Source: Streptomyces sp. NRRL WC-3742
GTDB lineage: Bacteria; Actinomycetota; Actinomycetes; Streptomycetales; Streptomycetaceae
Direction: 5' to 3'
Assembly (NCBI RefSeq): GCF_000720635.1
Contig: NZ_JOCF01000071.1
Coordinates: 1 to 41,419, forward strand
DNA length: 41,419 nt
The first letter of the stretch is position 1. Every line of letters begins with the position of its first letter. Below the pieces are notes generated by a model that was not told the DNA's origin, ran no database searches, and saw only the letters and a list, made by a program, of their open reading frames with translations. Positions 7,257-16,198 of the stretch are shown piece by piece. The position numbers and the translations under genes are program-made.

Positions 7257-8318
7257 ATGGACCTGCCCGTGATGCCACCGGTGGCGCCGATGCTCGCCAA
7301 GTCGGTGGCCAAGATCCCGCCGGAGATGCAGTACGAGGCCAAGTGGGACGGCTTCCGCAGCATCGTCTTCCGCGACGGCGACGAGATCGAGCTCGGCAGC
7401 CGCACCGGCAAGCCGCTGACCAGGTACTTCCCCGAACTGGTCGAGGCGTTCCGGCGCGAGCTGCCCGAGCGCTGCGTGCTGGACGGCGAGGTGGTGATCG
7501 CCCGGGACGGGCGGCTGCGCTTCGAGGAACTGCTGGAGCGCATCCACCCGGCCGCCAGCCGGGTGAGGCTGCTGGCCGAGCAGACCCCCGCCTCCTTCGT
7601 CGCCTTCGACCTGCTCGCCCTCGGCGACGCGTCCTACCTGGACGAGCCGCTGTCCCTGCGCCGGACCACCCTGGAGGAGGCGCTGGAGGGCGCCCGCGAC
7701 CCGGTGTTCACCGCCCCCGCCTCCACCGACCGGGACGTGGCGCAGACCTGGTTCGCCGAGTACGAGGGCGCCGGACTGGACGGCATCGTCGCCAAGCCGC
7801 TGGACCGGCCGTACCGGCCGGGGGAGCGGACCATGTACAAGATCAAGCACGAGCGCACCGCCGACTGCGTGGTCGCCGGCTACCGGGAGCACAAGAGCGG
7901 CCCGGTGGTCGGCTCCCTGCTGCTGGGCATCTTCGACGAGGAGCAGCGGCTCCAGCACGTCGGCGTCTGCGCCGCCTTCTCCATGGCCCGCCGCGCCGAA
8001 CTCGCCGAGGAACTCGCCCCGTTGAGGACGGACGACCTCGCCGCGCACCCCTGGGGCGCCTGGGCGGAGGAGTCCGCGCACGCCGAGGGCCGGCTGCCCG
8101 GCGCCGTCAGCCGCTGGACGGGCGGCAAGGACCTCTCCTGGATCGCGCTGCGCCCCGAGCGGGTGATCGAGGTCGCGTACGACCACATGGAGGGCACCCG
8201 CTTCCGGCACACCGCGCAGTTCCGCCGCTGGCGGCCGGACCGCACCCCGGAGAGCTGCACCTACGCGCAGCTGGAGGAGCCGGTCTCGTACGACCTGCGG
8301 CGGGTGCTCGGCATCTGA
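7257..8318 (+). CDS. ligC: ATP-dependent DNA ligase (LigC type)
   Basis: A protein of 353 residues, the normal size of bacterial LigC. It seals DNA nicks through a ligase-AMP intermediate. Motif I is EAKWDGFR with the adenylated lysine K29. Others are the SRTGKPLTRYFPEL stretch (motif Ia), LDGEVV (motif III), FVAFDLLAL (IIIa), LDGIVAKPLD (IV) and MYKIKHERTADCVV (V), followed by an OB-fold domain. It is divergent from the LigD-type polymerase, the same partnership as the mycobacterial LigC/PrimPol repair pair. The ligase is not the essential NAD-dependent LigA. A 16-bp-stem terminator follows. Confidence 0.93.
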   Translation: MDLPVMPPVAPMLAKSVAKIPPEMQYEAKWDGFRSIVFRDGDEIELGSRTGKPLTRYFPELVEAFRRELPERCVLDGEVVIARDGRLRFEELLERIHPAASRVRLLAEQTPASFVAFDLLALGDASYLDEPLSLRRTTLEEALEGARDPVFTAPASTDRDVAQTWFAEYEGAGLDGIVAKPLDRPYRPGERTMYKIKHERTADCVVAGYREHKSGPVVGSLLLGIFDEEQRLQHVGVCAAFSMARRAELAEELAPLRTDDLAAHPWGAWAEESAHAEGRLPGAVSRWTGGKDLSWIALRPERVIEVAYDHMEGTRFRHTAQFRRWRPDRTPESCTYAQLEEPVSYDLRRVLGI

Positions 8319-8340
8319 GGCAAGGCCCCTGAAGCAACGC

Positions 8341-8376
8341 CAGCAGCCCGAACCGACCTATCGGTTCGGGCTGCTG
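8341..8376. terminator. Bidirectional hairpin terminator
   Basis: Two perfect 16-bp arms (8341-8356 and 8361-8376) enclose the loop CCTA. It lies between the convergent ligase and serine-hydrolase genes. There is no T-tract, as is usual for terminators in such GC-rich genomes. Confidence 0.85.
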
Positions 8377-8396
8377 TGCGGTGTCCTCAGGTGCCC

Positions 8397-9824
8397 TCAG
8401 GAGTCGGACTCCTCCTCGTCGGAGAGCTTGGCCGAGCCCGAGGGCGCGGGCGTCAGCGTTCCCAGCGACGGACGGGGCTCGATCGCCGACGGCGAGGCCG
8501 TGGAGGGCGAGGCCGAGGGGGAGGCGGCGGAGGCCGACGGCGAGGCCGACCCCGAGGCGGGCGGGGTGGGCAGCGTGTAGACGTTGTTCGGCGAGAAGAT
8601 CTGCGTGATCGCCCGCGCCAGGAACGTCGATGGCTCCGAACCCTCGTGCGAGATGTCGGTGTTGAGCAGCACGACCATGGTGGCCTTCGCCTCCGGCAGG
8701 TACATCACCACGCTCTGGTACCCGGGCAGCGAGCCGTTGTGGCCGACCCAGCCGTGCGTGGTGAAGATCCCGAAGCCGTAGCCGAGGTCCGGCGTGCCGA
8801 CGCCCCGGTACTTCAGCCGCTCCGCCTGGGTGGCGGGCTTGATCAGCGGGTCCCCGGTGGCCAGCACCTTGGCCCAGGTCTGCAGGTCGGAGAGGGTGGA
8901 GATCGCCGCGCCGGCCGCCCAGCCCCAGGAGGGGTTCCAGTCGGTGGAGTCCTGGACGTCGCCGTTGAGGGTCTGGTTGGTGTAGCCGTGGGCGTGCGGG
9001 GTCGGGAAGGCCGCGTCGGTCGGCAGGTTGGTCTTGGTCATCCCGACCGGGCCGAAGACCTGCTGCCCGAGGACGTCGGTGAGCGACTTCCCGGTGAGCT
9101 TCTCGACGAGCACGCCCAGCAGGACGGCGTTGGTGTTGGAGTACTCGTACTGGGTGCCCGGCGGGAAGTTCGCCGGGTGCTTGAACGCGTAGGCGAGCAG
9201 CTCGTCCGGGGTGAAGGGGCGCTTGGGGTCGGAGAACAGCGCGTGCTGGAAGTCCGGGTCGAAGCTGTAGCTGTACAGCCCGCTGCGCATGTCGCCGAGG
9301 TCGCGGACGGAGATCTTGTCGCCGCCGGGCACGCCCTGGACGTACTTGGAGATCGGGTCGTCCAGGCCCACCTTGCCCTGGTCGACCAACTGGAGGACGG
9401 CCGTGGCCGTCATGGTCTTGGTGACGCTGCCGACCCGCATGTAGAGATCGGGCGACATGGGCGTCCCGGAGGTCTTGTCGGCGACGCCGAAGGCCCGCTG
9501 GTAGCTGCCGTCCGGCGTGGTGAGGCCGACGATCACGCCGGGGACGCCGACCTGGCTCATCGTCTGCTTGATCGCGGTGTCCAGCCTGGAGGTCACGTCC
9601 GGCGTGAACGGCACGACCGCGCCGCCGGAGGAGGCCGCGGTCGAGGGGGACGGGCTGAGCGCGGCCGGTGCGGCGGTGACGACGGCGCCCGCGGCGGGCT
9701 CGGCGGGCTTGGACGAGCCGGAGCAGGCCGCGGTGGTGAGCAGGCCCGTCAGCGCGAGGGCCGCGGAGGCCGCGCGTACGGAGCGGTGGGCGGCCGGGCG
9801 GGGCCGTCGGGTCTGGTGGGTCAT
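8397..9824 (-). CDS. Secreted serine hydrolase lipoprotein, beta-lactamase/D-Ala-D-Ala carboxypeptidase fold
   Basis: A protein of 475 residues. A signal sequence ends in LLTTAAC (C34), a lipobox with Thr where Leu/Ala is more usual, so lipid anchoring is likely. A Pro/Ser/Ala linker (40-70) precedes the class C beta-lactamase-like domain: nucleophile S133-V-T-K136, Y228-S-N230, and HNG in GWVGHNGSLPG near residue 355. These proteins cleave D-Ala-D-Ala peptides or small esters and lactams. The C-terminus is an Ala/Ser/Pro repeat tail (about 425-475) ending in acidic DEEESDS, probably a wall-spanning stalk. The ATG at 9824 is chosen because it immediately precedes the signal peptide. It is monocistronic. 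Confidence 0.88.
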   Translation of the reverse strand: MTHQTRRPRPAAHRSVRAASAALALTGLLTTAACSGSSKPAEPAAGAVVTAAPAALSPSPSTAASSGGAVVPFTPDVTSRLDTAIKQTMSQVGVPGVIVGLTTPDGSYQRAFGVADKTSGTPMSPDLYMRVGSVTKTMTATAVLQLVDQGKVGLDDPISKYVQGVPGGDKISVRDLGDMRSGLYSYSFDPDFQHALFSDPKRPFTPDELLAYAFKHPANFPPGTQYEYSNTNAVLLGVLVEKLTGKSLTDVLGQQVFGPVGMTKTNLPTDAAFPTPHAHGYTNQTLNGDVQDSTDWNPSWGWAAGAAISTLSDLQTWAKVLATGDPLIKPATQAERLKYRGVGTPDLGYGFGIFTTHGWVGHNGSLPGYQSVVMYLPEAKATMVVLLNTDISHEGSEPSTFLARAITQIFSPNNVYTLPTPPASGSASPSASAASPSASPSTASPSAIEPRPSLGTLTPAPSGSAKLSDEEESDS

Positions 9825-10045
9825 GGGTCGGGAGCGCCTCTCTGCGGCGGAGGGCCCCGGAGCGCGAAGGACGGCTCCACGGGGCCGCGGGGGAGCGTCG
9901 CCACCGTAAGCACCGCCTCCGCCCGGCCGCGCGCGGGTCGACCGTCCGATGATCCGAACGGGCCCGCCGTCAGTCGAGTGGCCCGATCCGGGTGGCGGCC
10001 GAAGCGAGCGCCCCTGCGGCCGGGGAGCAAGCCCTCCCGGCCGGA

Positions 10046-10077
10046 GAGCCTCTCGGTCGGGGAGCCTCTCGGTCGGG
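10046..10077. repeat. 16-bp perfect tandem duplication
   Basis: GAGCCTCTCGGTCGGG occurs twice without interruption (10046-10061, 10062-10077). The flanks carry CGGCCGGG and CCCGGCCG, which can fold into a stem. This may be a replication-slippage product or a doubled protein-binding site. Confidence 0.85.
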
Positions 10078-10224
10078 AGCGCGCCCGCGCGGCCGGGGAA
10101 CACGCCCCTGTCAAGTACCTGCGACCGGCCGGTGGTTGGTGTCGCGACGGACGCGGCGCGCTCCGCCGGACGGGTGAGCACCGGCACGCCGCGGACGCCC
10201 GCGGGGCGGGCTCGGGCACGATCG

Positions 10225-10254
10225 TTCAGCTCAGCTGTGACCGTCCTTAAGAAT
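10225..10254 (+). promoter_or_regulatory. Candidate promoter of tdh-kbl
   Basis: TTCAGC (10225-10230) and TAAGAAT (10248-10254) are separated by 17 bp, in a locally AT-richer stretch containing TTAAGAATTC. Transcription from about 10260 would give a leader near 75 nt before the GTG with its AGGAG site. Confidence 0.45.
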
Positions 10255-10336
10255 TCCTCGATGGACCGCACCCCCTCCCACCAGGCAGATTTCTGCTCGA
10301 AGCCGTACCAGATCCGCACGTCAGGAGCCGTGGCCC

Positions 10337-11365
10337 GTGAAGGCACTCGTCAAGCAGAAGGCCGAGCCCGGTCTCTGGATGATCGACGTCCCCAAGCCCG
10401 AGATCGGCCCCGGCGAGGTGCTGATCAAGGTGCTGCGGACGGGCATCTGCGGCACCGACCTGCACATCCGCAAGTGGGACGGCTGGGCGCAGCAGACCAT
10501 CAGGACGCCCATGACCATCGGCCACGAGTTCGTCGGCGAGGTCGCCGAGATCGGCGCCGCCGTCGCGGACATCGCGATCGGCGACCTGGTCTCCGGCGAG
10601 GGCCACCTGGTCTGCGGCAAGTGCCGCAACTGCCTGGCCGGCCGCCGCCACCTGTGCCGCAACACCATCGGCCTGGGCGTCAACCGCGACGGTGCCTTCG
10701 CCGAGTACGTGGCCTTGCCCGCCTCCAACGTCTGGGTGCACCGGGTGCCCGTCGACCTGGACGTGGCCGCGATCTTCGACCCCTTCGGCAACGCGGTGCA
10801 CACCGCGCTGTCCTTCCCGCTGGTCGGCGAGGACGTGCTGGTCACCGGCGCCGGCCCGATCGGCATCATGGCCGCCGCCGTCGCCAAGCACGCCGGCGCC
10901 CGCAGCGTGATGATCACCGACGTCTCCCCGTACCGCCTCGACCTGGCCCGCCGGGTCGGCGTGACGCTGGCGCTGGACGTCTCCGAGCACACCATCGAGG
11001 AGGGCCAGCAGAAGCTGGGCCTGCGCGAGGGCTTCGACGTCGGCCTGGAGATGTCCGGCCGCCCCGAGGCGATGCAGTCGATGATCGCCAACATGACCCA
11101 CGGCGGGAAGATCGCCATGCTGGGCCTGCCCGCCGACGACTTCCCGGTCGACTGGGCGCGCATCGTCACCTCGATGATCACCATCAAGGGCATCTACGGC
11201 CGCGAGATGTTCGAGACCTGGTACGCGATGTCCGTCCTCCTGGAGGGCGGCCTGGACCTCAGCCCGGTGATCACCGGCCGCTACGCCGCGGACGACTTCG
11301 AGGACGCCTTCGCCGACGCCGCCGGCGGCAACTGCGGCAAGATCATCCTCGACTGGACCGCCTGA
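10337..11365 (+). CDS. tdh: L-threonine 3-dehydrogenase
   Basis: A protein of 342 residues of the zinc-dependent medium-chain dehydrogenase family. It oxidises L-threonine with NAD+ to 2-amino-3-oxobutyrate. Catalytic zinc ligands C38 (GICGTDLHI) and H63-E64 (GHEFVGEV) are visible. So are the structural-zinc cysteines C93, C96, C99 and C107, and the NAD-binding [10 protein letters not shown] loop near residue 170. The GTG start has AGGAG 9 nt upstream. The unstable product passes to Kbl, encoded 48 nt downstream on the same strand, so the two form a threonine-to-glycine operon. Length and motifs match E. coli Tdh. Confidence 0.95.
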   Translation: MKALVKQKAEPGLWMIDVPKPEIGPGEVLIKVLRTGICGTDLHIRKWDGWAQQTIRTPMTIGHEFVGEVAEIGAAVADIAIGDLVSGEGHLVCGKCRNCLAGRRHLCRNTIGLGVNRDGAFAEYVALPASNVWVHRVPVDLDVAAIFDPFGNAVHTALSFPLVGEDVLVTGAGPIGIMAAAVAKHAGARSVMITDVSPYRLDLARRVGVTLALDVSEHTIEEGQQKLGLREGFDVGLEMSGRPEAMQSMIANMTHGGKIAMLGLPADDFPVDWARIVTSMITIKGIYGREMFETWYAMSVLLEGGLDLSPVITGRYAADDFEDAFADAAGGNCGKIILDWTA

Positions 11366-11413
11366 GTCCTGGTCCGCCTGAGCCACCCGCCGATCCGCTT
11401 TTAGGAGTCATCC

Positions 11414-12616
<1,203 letters not shown>

Positions 12617-12621
12617 CCCCC

Positions 12622-12674
12622 TGAGCCGCCCGTGGGCGCGGTCCGCTCGGAACCGGACCGCCCCCACGGGCTCA
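12622..12674. terminator. Hairpin terminator 1 after kbl
   Basis: TGAGCC (12622-12627) pairs with GGCTCA (12669-12674), then CCCGTGGG with CCCACGGG and GCGGTCCG with CGGACCGC around the loop CTCGGAAC; one or two bulges interrupt the stem. The first of three consecutive hairpins. Confidence 0.75.
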
Positions 12675-12680
12675 CGACCG

Positions 12681-12717
12681 CCGTGCGGCGCGGCGCATCG
12701 AAACCCGCGCCGCACGG
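12681..12717. terminator. Hairpin terminator 2
   Basis: Perfect 13-bp arms (12681-12693 and 12705-12717) around an 11-nt loop. It lies between kbl and the convergent propeller gene and would act on either strand. Confidence 0.7.
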
Positions 12718-12750
12718 CCCCCCAAGACCAACTGCCCCACCCTCCCGCTT

Positions 12751-12789
12751 CGGGGGTGGGACGACGGCCCGCCCGTCGTCCCACCCCCG
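12751..12789. terminator. Hairpin terminator 3, before the convergent gene
   Basis: Perfect 17-bp arms (12751-12767 and 12773-12789) with a 5-nt loop, 28 bp from the stop codon of the minus-strand propeller gene. The 5' arm can instead pair with CCCACCCTCCCG just upstream (12737-12748), so two exclusive folds are possible on plus-strand RNA. Confidence 0.75.
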
Positions 12790-12817
12790 TTCGCGGTTTC
12801 GGCGGAGACCCGACGGG

Positions 12818-14200
12818 TCAGAGAACGCGGCGGAACACGTTGGTGAGGGTGTTGTCCTCCCCCGGAACCAGGGTGCCGCCGACGGCGTCGAACAGCACCG
12901 TGCCGCCGGTGGCGTCGACGTACGGCTGGTCGGAGCCGGCGGTGGCCTGGCCGCCGTCCGGGGTCAGGCTGACCCGCTCGATCCGGCCGGTCGCCACCTC
13001 GCGGCGGAACACGTCGCTCGCCTGGTTGGTGTCGCCGGGGACGATGTTCTCGGCGGTGGTGTCGAAGTAGATCCAGCGGCCGTCGGCGGTCATCACCGGG
13101 TCGTAGGAGCCCTCGGTCGTGGTGGTGCCGGGCAGGGAGGTGTTGACCACGGTGACCCTGCCGGTGGCCAGCTCGTGGGCGTAGACGTCCATGCGGATGC
13201 CGTGCGAGCCGGGCCGGGGGCCGACGCCGTAGGTCGGCAGGCCGTACAGCGCGAAGCGGCCGTCGGGGCTGATCCGGGCGTCCGTCAGGCCGACGCCGCG
13301 CTGGGCGCCGGTCTCGTCCACGCTGGCCTCGACGATGCGGCCGTCGGCGGCGGACCAGACGTAGTACGGGTAGAAGCGCGGGCCCGCCAGCTCGGCTTCT
13401 GTCGTGGCGCCGGGCGCCTGCGGGGCGAGGTTGGAGGCGCGGGAGACGAAGCCGACCGTGCGGCCGTCCGCGCTGATCGTCGGACGGTAGGAGTGGTTGT
13501 CGGCGCCCGTGCCGTCCGTGGAGGCGGTCACCAGGCGGGTGGTGCGGGTCCAGCGGTCGGTCACATAGATGTTGATCTTGCCGCGGTGGATGCCCGTGGC
13601 CAGGTCGGTGCGGTTGGAGGCGTAGGCGACGTAGCGGCCGTCCGCGCTCAGGGTGGGGTTGTCGGCGCTGCGGATGCTCTCGTCGTCGGTGGTGGCGAGG
13701 GTGCCCGCGGTGATCAGCTCGGTGCGGCCCGTCCAGCGGTCGCGGACGAAGACGTCGCTCGCGTGCTTGGCCTGGCCGGGCACCACGTCGGTGGCGGTGG
13801 TGCTGAACGCCACGTACCGGCCGTCGGCGCTGATCGAGGCGTCCGAGGTGGCGGCGTCCAGCTTCGAGCCGTCGTCGGCGACGCTGACCCTCTCGATGTG
13901 GCCGTTGCGCAGGTCCCGGACGTACACCTCCACGGCGTTCGGCGTGCCCTCGGAGGGCAGCAGGTTCGTGGCCGCCGAGGAGAACAGCGCCGAGCGGCCG
14001 TCCGCGCTCAGCCCGAGCGCCGTCGAGGCGCCGTCCAGCTGCTCACCCTTGAAGCCCTCGCTCACCCGAGCCGTCTGCCCCTTCGGCGGACGGGCCTGGG
14101 CGGCGGGCGACGCGGCGCCCGCCACGACGACCGCGACCAGGACGCAGGCCGTACGGGCGAGCCGGCGGCGCGCGGTGCTCATGCTGCGTGCGGTGATCAT
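12818..14200 (-). CDS. Secreted TolB-like beta-propeller protein
   Basis: A protein of 460 residues. The ATG at 14200 follows GGGGAGGAAGA, a strong ribosome-binding site, so the longer upstream frame is rejected. The N-terminus is a signal peptide (Arg cluster, then CVLVAVVVAGAASPAAQA). The mature protein repeats WD40/PD40 blades of the type SADGRxVAFxSxATxxVPG...DVFVRDRxTGxTELVT at least seven times. These include SADGRYVAFSTTATDVVPG, SADGRYVAYASNRTD, SADGRTVGFVSRASN and TADGRWIYFDTTAENIVPG. This pattern is common in actinobacterial exported TolB-like proteins; no enzyme residues are evident. It is divergent from the LysR gene, with 216 bp between them. Confidence 0.85.
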   Translation of the reverse strand: MITARSMSTARRRLARTACVLVAVVVAGAASPAAQARPPKGQTARVSEGFKGEQLDGASTALGLSADGRSALFSSAATNLLPSEGTPNAVEVYVRDLRNGHIERVSVADDGSKLDAATSDASISADGRYVAFSTTATDVVPGQAKHASDVFVRDRWTGRTELITAGTLATTDDESIRSADNPTLSADGRYVAYASNRTDLATGIHRGKINIYVTDRWTRTTRLVTASTDGTGADNHSYRPTISADGRTVGFVSRASNLAPQAPGATTEAELAGPRFYPYYVWSAADGRIVEASVDETGAQRGVGLTDARISPDGRFALYGLPTYGVGPRPGSHGIRMDVYAHELATGRVTVVNTSLPGTTTTEGSYDPVMTADGRWIYFDTTAENIVPGDTNQASDVFRREVATGRIERVSLTPDGGQATAGSDQPYVDATGGTVLFDAVGGTLVPGEDNTLTNVFRRVL

Positions 14201-14416
14201 TCTTCCTCCCCTGACGAACGACTGACGGCTCACGGAGCCGCCGGGTCCAGGGCTGCCCCCGGGACCCGGACCGGGCACGAGCCAAGCGCCGCCCGTGCCC
14301 GGACGTCAACGAACCCGCCACCGAAGCCGAAGGATCTCGTCCGGAAATACGTCGCCGGCGTGGACGGACCCGGGCGCTCCGCCGGGACAGCCCCGCCGCG
14401 CTGGCAGAATTGAGCT

Positions 14417-15328
14417 GTGATCGACGCACGACGGCTGCGGACCCTGCGGGCCGTGGCGGACCACCGCACGGTGACCGCCGCGGCGGCCGCGCTCTACCTG
14501 ACCCCCTCCGCGGTCTCCCAGCAGCTGGCCGCCCTCGAGCAGGAGACCGGGCACCACCTGCTCGCCCGCGAGGGCCGGGGCGTGCGGCTGACCGCCGCCG
14601 GCGAGATCCTGCTCGGCCACGCCGACGCCGTGCTCGCCCAGCTGGAGCGTGCCGAGGCCGACCTCGCCGCGTACAGCGGGGGAGTGGCCGGGGAGGTCAC
14701 CGTCGCCTCCTTCGCCACCGGCATCTCGCACGTCCTCGCCCCCGCCATCGGCCTGCTCGCCGAGCGGGCGCCCGGGGTGCGGCTCAAGGTGCAGGACGCC
14801 GAGGGGGACGCCAGCCTGCCGATGGTCCTGGACGGGCGCGCCGACCTCGCCGTGGCCGTCGAGTACCGGGGCGCGCCGCGCGCCGACGACTCCCGGCTCA
14901 CCAGGGTCCCGCTGTACGCCGAGCCCTTCGAGGCCGTCCTGCCGCTGGACCACCGCCTCGCCGCCGACACCGGCCCGCTGGCCGTCGGCGCCCTCGCGGA
15001 CGAGCCCTGGATCGGCCCCTACCCCGGCAACCCCTGCCACGACGTGGTGCTGCTCGCCTGCGAGCACGCCGGGTTCCAGCCCCGGCTGCTGCACTCCTCC
15101 GACGACTTCCGCGCCGTCGTCGCCCTCGCCTCGGCGGGCGCGGGCGTGGCCCTCGTCCCGGGCTCGGCGCTGCGCGGCGTCGACCTCTCCCGGGTCGCCG
15201 TGCGGCCCCTGGACAGCGACCTCGCCACCCGCCGCGTCTTCGCCGCCGTCCGGGCGGGGGCCGACGGCCACCCGCTGATCCGGCCGGTGCTCGACGCCCT
15301 CGCGGAGGCGGCGGCCGAAGGCGCGTAG
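14417..15328 (+). CDS. LysR-family transcriptional regulator
   Basis: A protein of 303 residues. The N-terminal winged helix-turn-helix is clear: LRTLRAVADHRTVTAAAAALYLTPSAVSQQLAALEQETG (about 7-45). It is followed by a substrate-binding-type effector domain from residue 90 (GEVTVASFATGISHVLAPAI). LysR proteins usually act on divergent neighbours, here the secreted TolB-like gene, or downstream genes. It starts with GTG; a CAGAAT box lies 6 nt upstream and no good ribosome-binding site is seen, so a leaderless message is possible. The stop codon lies inside a 19-bp tandem duplication. Confidence 0.9.
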   Translation: MIDARRLRTLRAVADHRTVTAAAAALYLTPSAVSQQLAALEQETGHHLLAREGRGVRLTAAGEILLGHADAVLAQLERAEADLAAYSGGVAGEVTVASFATGISHVLAPAIGLLAERAPGVRLKVQDAEGDASLPMVLDGRADLAVAVEYRGAPRADDSRLTRVPLYAEPFEAVLPLDHRLAADTGPLAVGALADEPWIGPYPGNPCHDVVLLACEHAGFQPRLLHSSDDFRAVVALASAGAGVALVPGSALRGVDLSRVAVRPLDSDLATRRVFAAVRAGADGHPLIRPVLDALAEAAAEGA

Positions 15329-15348
15329 AGCGGCCGAAGGCGCGTGGA
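15311..15348. repeat. 19-bp tandem duplication across the LysR stop codon
   Basis: Copies at 15311-15329 and 15330-15348 differ at one base (TAGA versus TGGA). The first contains the LysR stop TAG (15326-15328). The duplication adds a second, non-functional copy of the C-terminal codons. Confidence 0.85.
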
Positions 15349-15457
15349 AAAGCCTGCGGCTGCTCGGCGTCCCGAACCGGGCGGCGCCGCCGTGGTGCTC
15401 GGCGGGGCGTCCCGGCAAGGGCGGCCGTGCAGCCGCTGGATCATGGGGCGATCGTCC

Positions 15458-15513
15458 GTCTCCGCGTTTCCGTCTCCGCGTTCCTGTTCCCGCGTTTCTG
15501 TCTCCGCGTTTCC
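15458..15513. repeat. Four-unit 14-bp tandem repeat
   Basis: Units at 15458-15471, 15472-15485, 15486-15499 and 15500-15513 follow the consensus GTCTCCGCGTTTCC with one to three changes each; a partial fifth (GTCCCCGCG) runs into the first TetR operator. The period is not a multiple of 3 and no gene covers it. Confidence 0.85.
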
Positions 15514-15524
15514 GTCCCCGCGAA

Positions 15525-15572
15525 ACGGTACCGATCGGTTCCGACTGAGAGGACGGTACCGATCGGTGCCGT
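15525..15572. promoter_or_regulatory. Two TetR operator candidates
   Basis: Two near-palindromic 20-mers begin with the identical ACGGTACCGATCGGT: 15525-15544 (then TCCGA) and 15553-15572 (then GCCGT). The second is palindromic except at one pair. They are 28 bp apart, centre to centre, and the second covers the expected -35 position of the TetR gene promoter, so autorepression is likely. Confidence 0.65.
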
Positions 15573-15589
15573 TTGGCGTCAAGGGTCGG

Positions 15590-15595
15590 TAGGAT
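15590..15595 (+). promoter_or_regulatory. -10 box of the TetR gene
   Basis: TAGGAT lies exactly 7 nt before the ATG at 15603, so the transcript may begin at the start codon. AGGA within it could alternatively serve as a ribosome-binding site. Confidence 0.5.
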
Positions 15596-15602
15596 CGTTC
15601 GC

Positions 15603-16145
15603 ATGGCAGTCAACGCACGGGCGCGCCTGCTGGCCACGGCCGAGTCCCTCTTCTACGCCTACGGGATTCACGCGGTGGGCGTCGAGCGCATCCTCTCCGA
15701 GTCCGGTGTGGGCCGGGCCTCCTTCTACCGGCACTTCGCCTCCAAGGAGGCCCTGGTCACGGCCGTCCTCGAAGCCCGCGACGCCCGCTGGCGGGCCTGG
15801 CTCACCGAACGGGTCGCGGCCTACGGCGGCCACCCGCTCAACGTCTTCGACGCCCTCGCCGAACGCTTCGCCGCCCCCGACTACCGCGGTTGCGTCGCCA
15901 TCACCACCATGACCGAGATCGCCGACCGCACCAGCCCCGCCCGGCAGATGGCCGCCCTGCACAAGGTCCGCGTCGTCGACCTCGTCGAACAGCTCATGCG
16001 CGACGCCCAGGTGCCCGAACCCGACATCAGGGCACGGCAGTTCGCGCTCCTCATGGACGGCGCCATCGTCACCGCCCTGCGCGAGGGCACCCCCGAGGCC
16101 GCCTGGCGCGCCCGCAGCATCGCGGAGTCCCTCCTGGCAGCCTGA
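15603..16145 (+). CDS. TetR-family transcriptional regulator
   Basis: A protein of 180 residues. The N-terminal helix-turn-helix reads ARLLATAESLFYAYGIHAVGVERILSESGVGRASFYRHFASKEALV (about 6-52), with the diagnostic YRHF. The rest is an all-helical ligand/dimer domain. The ATG at 15603 is used because upstream in-frame codons lie within the operator/promoter. Two copies of an ACGGTACCGATCGGT palindrome lie upstream. The oxidoreductase gene follows 53 nt downstream in the same direction and is the best candidate target, with its own TAGGGT box near 16160. Ligand unknown. Confidence 0.9.
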   Translation: MAVNARARLLATAESLFYAYGIHAVGVERILSESGVGRASFYRHFASKEALVTAVLEARDARWRAWLTERVAAYGGHPLNVFDALAERFAAPDYRGCVAITTMTEIADRTSPARQMAALHKVRVVDLVEQLMRDAQVPEPDIRARQFALLMDGAIVTALREGTPEAAWRARSIAESLLAA

Positions 16146-16198
16146 GTCATTCCGCATAGGGTGGGCCGGGCCCGGCCCGCGCGACGTACGGAGACCTC

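Larger units (their letters stand above)
9825..10336. other. 512-bp non-coding region between divergent genes
   Basis: No credible gene is seen. It holds upstream sequence of the lipoprotein (TACGGT box near 9903-9908 on the minus strand), a 16-bp tandem duplication (10046-10077) flanked by GGCCGGGG-type inverted sequence, a TTGACA on the minus strand (10110-10115) with no -10 at correct spacing, and the likely tdh promoter (10225-10254). Confidence 0.6.

Noticed and set aside
10110..10115. Consensus -35 TTGACA on the minus strand
   Set aside because: There is no -10 box at 16-19 bp and no gene start at a sensible distance.
15458..15513. CRISPR-like array
   Set aside because: The 14-bp units are directly adjacent, without spacers, and no cas gene is present.
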